From: Treponema parvum
Lineage (GTDB): Bacteria > Spirochaetota > Spirochaetia > Treponematales > Treponemataceae
Length of the DNA: 64,000 nucleotides
Direction of reading: 5' to 3'
Assembly (NCBI RefSeq): GCF_017893945.1
Contig: NZ_CP054257.1
Coordinates: forward strand, 372,001-436,000
Below are positions 60,187-64,000 of this stretch, one piece after another. The notes under the pieces were generated by a model, which did not search any database, was not told the origin of the DNA, and saw nothing but the letters and a program-made list of their open reading frames with translations. Numbering within the stretch: position 1 is the stretch's first letter; every line of letters starts with the position of its first letter. The position numbers and the translations under genes were made by a program.

Positions 60187-60249
60187 TTTTGCGATTTTAT
60201 CGCAAAAGGCCGCCTTAAAACTAGAAAATCTCGAAGTTTATGCTATACT
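60187..60249 (+). promoter_or_regulatory. kduID promoter with upstream palindrome
   Basis: An extended -10 box TGCTATACT (60241-60249) lies 26 nt before kduI. Upstream is a perfect inverted repeat TTTTGCGAT-TTT-ATCGCAAAA (60187-60207). It could be an operator for a uronate-responsive repressor, or a terminator of the preceding gene; no T-run follows it on the plus strand. Confidence 0.5.
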
Positions 60250-60275
60250 TAAAATCAATCCGGGAGGTTTTGTAA

Positions 60276-61121
60276 ATGATCGACATACGTTATTCCACAG
60301 GAAAAGAGCCCTTTTCAAGGATGAACACGCGGGAAATCAGAAAAGAATTTCTTGTAACAAATATATTTAAAGCGGACGAAGTGAGCGTTGTATATAGCCA
60401 TATCGACCGCATAGTTGTGATGGGCGCGATGCCCGTTAAAAAAACGGTCGACTTAAAAAGCGGTCTTGATCCCATGAAGGATTTCGGGGTGGACTTTTTT
60501 TTGCAGCGGCGTGAAATGGGAATAATCAACATAGGCGGAAGCGGAACGGTTAATGCCGACGGGAAATCGTACAAGATAAACAATTACGACGCCATGTACA
60601 TAGGAGCGGGAATAAAAGACATTTCTTTTTCTTCCGACGACGCCAAATCTCCAGCTAAATTTTACATGACTTCTTCCCCGGCTCATACTTCATATCCTGT
60701 AAAAGTTATTCCTTTAAGCGAGGCAAAACACGTAAAAGCCGGCAGCGCCGACGACGCTAACGAGAGAACTATAAATCAGTACATTCATCCCGACGTTCTC
60801 GACACCTGCCAGCTTTCAATGGGGCTTACGCATCTTGAAAAAGGTTCGGTATGGAACACCATGCCGGCTCATACGCATGAGAGACGCATGGAAGTTTATT
60901 TTTATTTTGACGTTCCTGAAAATCAAACGGTGTTTCATTTTATGGGCGAACCGCAGGAAACAAGGCATATTACCGTTCACAATGACGAAGCGGTTATAAA
61001 CCCGTCCTGGTCCATACACAGCGGATGCGGAACCACAAATTACACGTTTATTTGGGCTATGTGCGGAGAAAACAGGACGTATACGGATCAGGATTGGATA
61101 AAAACCGAAGATTTGCGGTAA
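60276..61121 (+). CDS. kduI: 5-keto-4-deoxyuronate isomerase (KduI)
   Basis: 281 residues. Converts 5-keto-4-deoxyuronate (from unsaturated pectin or glycosaminoglycan oligomers) to 3-deoxy-D-glycero-2,5-hexodiulosonate. It has the zinc-cupin motif: MPAHTHERRMEVYFYFD with two His and Glu, and PSWSIHSGCG with the third His. GGGAGG precedes the ATG. The next enzyme of the route, KduD, is encoded 90 bp downstream. Confidence 0.95.
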   Translation: MIDIRYSTGKEPFSRMNTREIRKEFLVTNIFKADEVSVVYSHIDRIVVMGAMPVKKTVDLKSGLDPMKDFGVDFFLQRREMGIINIGGSGTVNADGKSYKINNYDAMYIGAGIKDISFSSDDAKSPAKFYMTSSPAHTSYPVKVIPLSEAKHVKAGSADDANERTINQYIHPDVLDTCQLSMGLTHLEKGSVWNTMPAHTHERRMEVYFYFDVPENQTVFHFMGEPQETRHITVHNDEAVINPSWSIHSGCGTTNYTFIWAMCGENRTYTDQDWIKTEDLR

Positions 61122-61210
61122 AAGATCCGTTTAGCATATAATTTCAGGCATGAAGTATCCTGCCTTTGTTTAAATATTAAAAATCTGCAAAAGTTTTTAT
61201 GGAGGGTTTT

Positions 61211-62014
61211 ATGATTGATGTGAACAGTTTTCGTTTGGATGGAAAAATCGCGCTGGTTACCGGCGCTTCCTATGGGATAGGATTTTCAATAGCTTCGGCT
61301 TTCGCGAGATGCGGCGCCACGATCGTCTTTAACGATATAAAGCAGGATCTTGTGGATCAGGGGCTTGAGGCGTATAAAAAAGAAAACATAAAAGCACACG
61401 GATATGTATGTGACGTTACTGACGAGGATCAAGTTCTTGAACTTGTAAAGAAAATCGAAAAGGACGTAGGCGTTATAGACATCCTTGTAAACAACGCGGG
61501 AATTATAAAGCGCATTCCGATGATCGAAATGTCCGCCGCCGATTTCCGTAAGGTAATTGACGTAGATTTGAACGCGCCTTTTATAGTTTCTAAGGCCGTA
61601 CTTCCTTCCATGATCAAAAAAGGCCACGGAAAGATCATAAATATCTGTTCAATGATGTCCGAACTCGGCCGTGAAACGGTCAGCGCCTATGCAGCCGCCA
61701 AGGGCGGTCTTAAAATGCTCACGCGCAACATCTGTTCCGAATACGGCGACAAAAACATTCAGTGCAACGGCATAGGCCCCGGTTACATTGCAACTCCGCA
61801 GACGGCGCCTCTTCGCGAAAAACAGCCCGACGGTTCAATGCACCCGTTCGATTCTTTCATACGCGCAAAAACTCCCGCCGGACGCTGGGGATCGCCCGAA
61901 GACTTACAGGGCCCTGCGATCTTCCTTGCTTCCGATGCGTCTAATTTTGTGAACGGGCAGATAGTTTACGTTGACGGCGGAATTTTAGCCTACATAGGAA
62001 AACAGCCGCAATAA
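61211..62014 (+). CDS. kduD: 2-dehydro-3-deoxy-D-gluconate 5-dehydrogenase (KduD)
   Basis: 267 residues, classical SDR. Nucleotide motif GASYGIG near residue 22, NNAG, and catalytic SerxxxTyrxxxLys in SMMSELGRETVSAYAAAKGG. It reduces 2,5-diketo-3-deoxygluconate to 2-keto-3-deoxygluconate with NAD(P)H, the step after KduI in pectin and glycosaminoglycan uronate use. The ATG at 61211 has GGAGGG upstream; the ATG at 61199 overlaps that site and is less likely. Confidence 0.92.
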   Translation: MIDVNSFRLDGKIALVTGASYGIGFSIASAFARCGATIVFNDIKQDLVDQGLEAYKKENIKAHGYVCDVTDEDQVLELVKKIEKDVGVIDILVNNAGIIKRIPMIEMSAADFRKVIDVDLNAPFIVSKAVLPSMIKKGHGKIINICSMMSELGRETVSAYAAAKGGLKMLTRNICSEYGDKNIQCNGIGPGYIATPQTAPLREKQPDGSMHPFDSFIRAKTPAGRWGSPEDLQGPAIFLASDASNFVNGQIVYVDGGILAYIGKQPQ

Positions 62015-62020
62015 GGAAGG

Positions 62021-62063
62021 TTTCCGCTCTGCCCTGTCTCAGGCGGAGCGGAAATTTAAATTT
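62021..62063 (+). terminator. Terminator between kduD and ackA
   Basis: Stem TTTCCGCTCTGCC (62021-62033) with GGCGGAGCGGAAA (62042-62054) and an 8-nt loop, followed by TTTAAATTTA. The genes converge here, so it may serve both strands. Confidence 0.7.
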
Positions 62064-63396
62064 ACGGGCGTATTATTATATTCTTTAGTTCAGGTTTCTT
62101 TTCAAGCTCGCTCAATAGAGCTTCTTCACGCGCCTTGTTTACATATTTAGGGTCCTGAAAGCTGTAAGTAAAATGCGTGTGAACGTCATAAGTTCCTTTC
62201 ATCAGAGCGTATGCGTCTTCGGTTATCACAAGCTCTTCGTCCGTGGGAATTACGAGAATTTTTATTTTGGAATCGTCAGAACTTATGCAGGTTTCGGCGT
62301 TCCCCGTAGTTGCGGCTTTGTTTTTTTCAAGATCCATCTTTATGCCGAAGCTTTCAAGACCTTCAACGGAACGCCTTCTGATTGTTATGGAATTTTCTCC
62401 CACTCCTGCGGTAAATACGATCGCATCCACCTTGCCTTCCAGAGCCGCCGTATAAGCTCCTATGTATTTTTTTATGCGGTATACTTCCATACCCATGCCG
62501 AGTTTGGCCCTTTCGTCTCCGGCGTTTGCCGCCTTTTCAACGTCTCTTCGGTCGGTATATTTTCCCGTTATCCCTAAAAGTCCGCATTTTTTGTTAAGCG
62601 CAAGGTTCATTTCCTCAGGGCTCATGCCGGTTTTGCTCATAATGTAGAACGGAAGCGCCGCGTCGACGTCTCCAGTCCGCGTACCCATCACAAGGCCTTC
62701 AAGCGGTGTGATGCCCATGGAAGTGTCAAAGCACTTGCCGTTTTTAACCGCGCACATGGAAGCGCCGTTCCCGATATGGCATATGATAACGTTAGTATCT
62801 TCCGGTTTTTTGTGCAAAAGGACTGAAGCTCTCTTTGCCGTATACAAAAACGAAGTGCCGTGAAAGCCGTAGCGGCGCGCGTGGTATTTTTCGTACCATT
62901 CATAGGGAATCGCATACATAAATGAGGTTTCGGGCATTGTCTGATGCCATGCGGTGTCCATGATCGCGCAGTGCGGAACATTCGGAAGAACCTTTTGAGC
63001 GGCTTCAATACCCATAATATTTGCGGGATTATGGAGGGGACCCAAGTCCTGCACTTCACGGAATATCTTCAACACTTCAGGCGTTATTATTACCGATTTT
63101 GTAAATTTATCTCCGCCGTGAAGTACGCGGTGCCCTACGGCCCCTATTACGCTCATATCGTTGATAACGCCGACTTTAGGATCGGTTATTTCTTTTATGA
63201 TAAGTTCTATCGCCTCTTTGTGCGTAGGACACGGACTTTCGACGACGTATGCGTTTTTTCCTACTTTGTGCGTGATCACCGAGCCTTTCTGTGTAACGCG
63301 CTCCACAATGCCGTTTGCTAAAACTTTTTTACCGTCCCAGTCGTAAAGCTGGTACTTTGCGGACGAACTTCCGCAGTTCAATGTCAAAATAACCAT
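62062..63396 (-). CDS. ackA: Acetate kinase
   Basis: 444 residues, slightly long for the family (~400). It makes ATP and acetate from acetyl phosphate, the main energy-yielding step in fermentation. Motifs: [59 protein letters not shown] and [19 protein letters not shown] precedes the ATG. No pta gene is adjacent. Confidence 0.96.
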   Translation of the reverse strand: MVILTLNCGSSSAKYQLYDWDGKKVLANGIVERVTQKGSVITHKVGKNAYVVESPCPTHKEAIELIIKEITDPKVGVINDMSVIGAVGHRVLHGGDKFTKSVIITPEVLKIFREVQDLGPLHNPANIMGIEAAQKVLPNVPHCAIMDTAWHQTMPETSFMYAIPYEWYEKYHARRYGFHGTSFLYTAKRASVLLHKKPEDTNVIICHIGNGASMCAVKNGKCFDTSMGITPLEGLVMGTRTGDVDAALPFYIMSKTGMSPEEMNLALNKKCGLLGITGKYTDRRDVEKAANAGDERAKLGMGMEVYRIKKYIGAYTAALEGKVDAIVFTAGVGENSITIRRRSVEGLESFGIKMDLEKNKAATTGNAETCISSDDSKIKILVIPTDEELVITEDAYALMKGTYDVHTHFTYSFQDPKYVNKAREEALLSELEKKPELKNIIIRP

Positions 63397-63513
63397 AAAA
63401 TTCCTCGTATTAAAAATAAAAAGTGATGAATCGGGATAAATTATTATATTGCACTTATTTATTTTATGGAAGCTTTTTTTTCGAAGTTTGCCGCCGCCCC
63501 GTGCAGTCTTTTT

Positions 63514-64000
63514 TTACGGCATTTTTTTTACGATATTTTGAACCTTTGAATTTTTTTGTTTGAAATATATGTACTTAAACGGATGAATGTCGAGGCTGTT
63601 GGAAGTCCATCCGCCTATGGAATCCAGATCTATGGCGTTAAAACTTACCGGATGCGATATGGGCAGAACAACCCCTTCGTCGAGAAGGAGCTGTTCCGCC
63701 TGTGCGAGCAGTTTTAATCGCGCGGAACCTTCGTCTGAAGACGCTTGGTCGAGCAGTTCGTTGAATTTTTCGTTATTGTAACCGGATACATTTAAAGTCG
63801 AATTTCCACGGAAAAGTTCCAAAAATGCCAAAGGATCGGAAAAATCTCCTATCCACGTATATGAAAACAAATCCGCATCCCAGTCTGCGATTGAAGCAAG
63901 ATATTCTGCGGACGGTTTTGTTTGGATTATCAATTCCACGCCGAGCGCTTCCCACGCGGATTTGAGCAGTTCCGCGCTTTTTTTCATGTAGGCGTTGTCC
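63514..64000 (-). CDS. Peptide ABC transporter substrate-binding protein, C-terminal part (partial)
   Basis: The gene continues past the window's right end; at least 161 C-terminal residues are seen. LLKSAWEALGVELIIQTKPS, DWDADLFSYTWIGDFSDPLA, FLELFRGNSTLNVSGYNNEK and VVLPISHPVSFNAID are typical of the SBP family 5 (OppA/DppA) C-terminal lobe. It would bind peptides or related solutes in the periplasm. The last residues (FKQKNSKVQNIVKKMP) are basic. No partner transporter genes are in view. Confidence 0.88.
   Translation of the reverse strand, partial: DNAYMKKSAELLKSAWEALGVELIIQTKPSAEYLASIADWDADLFSYTWIGDFSDPLAFLELFRGNSTLNVSGYNNEKFNELLDQASSDEGSARLKLLAQAEQLLLDEGVVLPISHPVSFNAIDLDSIGGWTSNSLDIHPFKYIYFKQKNSKVQNIVKKMP

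Overview
The window looks like chromosomal DNA of a spirochaete, most probably a Treponema. This is inferred from its gene content and arrangement: a complete Bat/MoxR operon, relaxed spirochaete-type lipoboxes, an MCE/Mla transporter with a TPR lipoprotein, FGE-sulfatase-type lipoproteins, and a transposase resembling ISTde1-type elements. Base composition is moderate and coding density is high. No rRNA, tRNA or CRISPR array was seen. Both ends cut genes: the left holds only the last codons of a SpoU/TrmH RNA methylase, and the right holds the C-terminus of a peptide-binding protein.

Layout. 0-7.7 kb: housekeeping and envelope genes (TauE/SafE exporter, HlyIII-like protein, putative outer-membrane barrel, aspS, apbE, SDF symporter). 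7.7-16.2 kb: the most accessory-looking stretch, with an insertion sequence flanked by a 15-16 bp duplication, a degenerate SDR, pgi, a HigBA-like toxin-antitoxin pair, and two adjacent lipoprotein genes. Each lipoprotein gene carries a long poly-C run soon after its lipobox; one is in frame and the other is broken at the run. 16.4-34.9 kb: metabolic and RNA-modification genes (Nudix, fused aroDE, rpiA, ychF, secreted nuclease, araD, GH18-like protein, hisG, Lrp plus aminotransferase, rsmG, rsmE, M29 peptidase).

35-38.5 kb: mlaE-mlaF-mlaD plus a TPR lipoprotein, apparently transcribed from a promoter giving a leaderless mRNA. 38.7-45.9 kb: GTP-type PEP carboxykinase, a Mn2+-type (yybP-ykoY) riboswitch with terminator in front of an ArsB/NhaD-like permease, an orphan solute-binding lipoprotein and an aminotransferase. 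46-53.2 kb: moxR, DUF58, a membrane protein, batA, a batB-batC fusion and batD with a C-terminal SH3-like tail; then Smr, a J-domain protein, infA, a DksA-like protein with a hairpin-rich leader, and a PHP phosphatase. 56.3-59.2 kb: a sensorless hybrid histidine kinase overlapping a double-receiver protein. 59.5-63.4 kb: DJ-1/PfpI, kduI-kduD (uronate/pectin breakdown) and ackA.

Several intergenic signals are not explained by the genes. Two copies of a structured repeat (26.05-26.34 and 40.82-40.99 kb) share flanks that can pair with each other around a variable middle. A smaller hairpin repeat family recurs in intergenic DNA. Four genes without a Shine-Dalgarno have a -10 box exactly 6 nt before the ATG, which points to leaderless translation. 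The strongest leads are the phase-variable lipoprotein pair, the riboswitch-permease link and the structured repeat.
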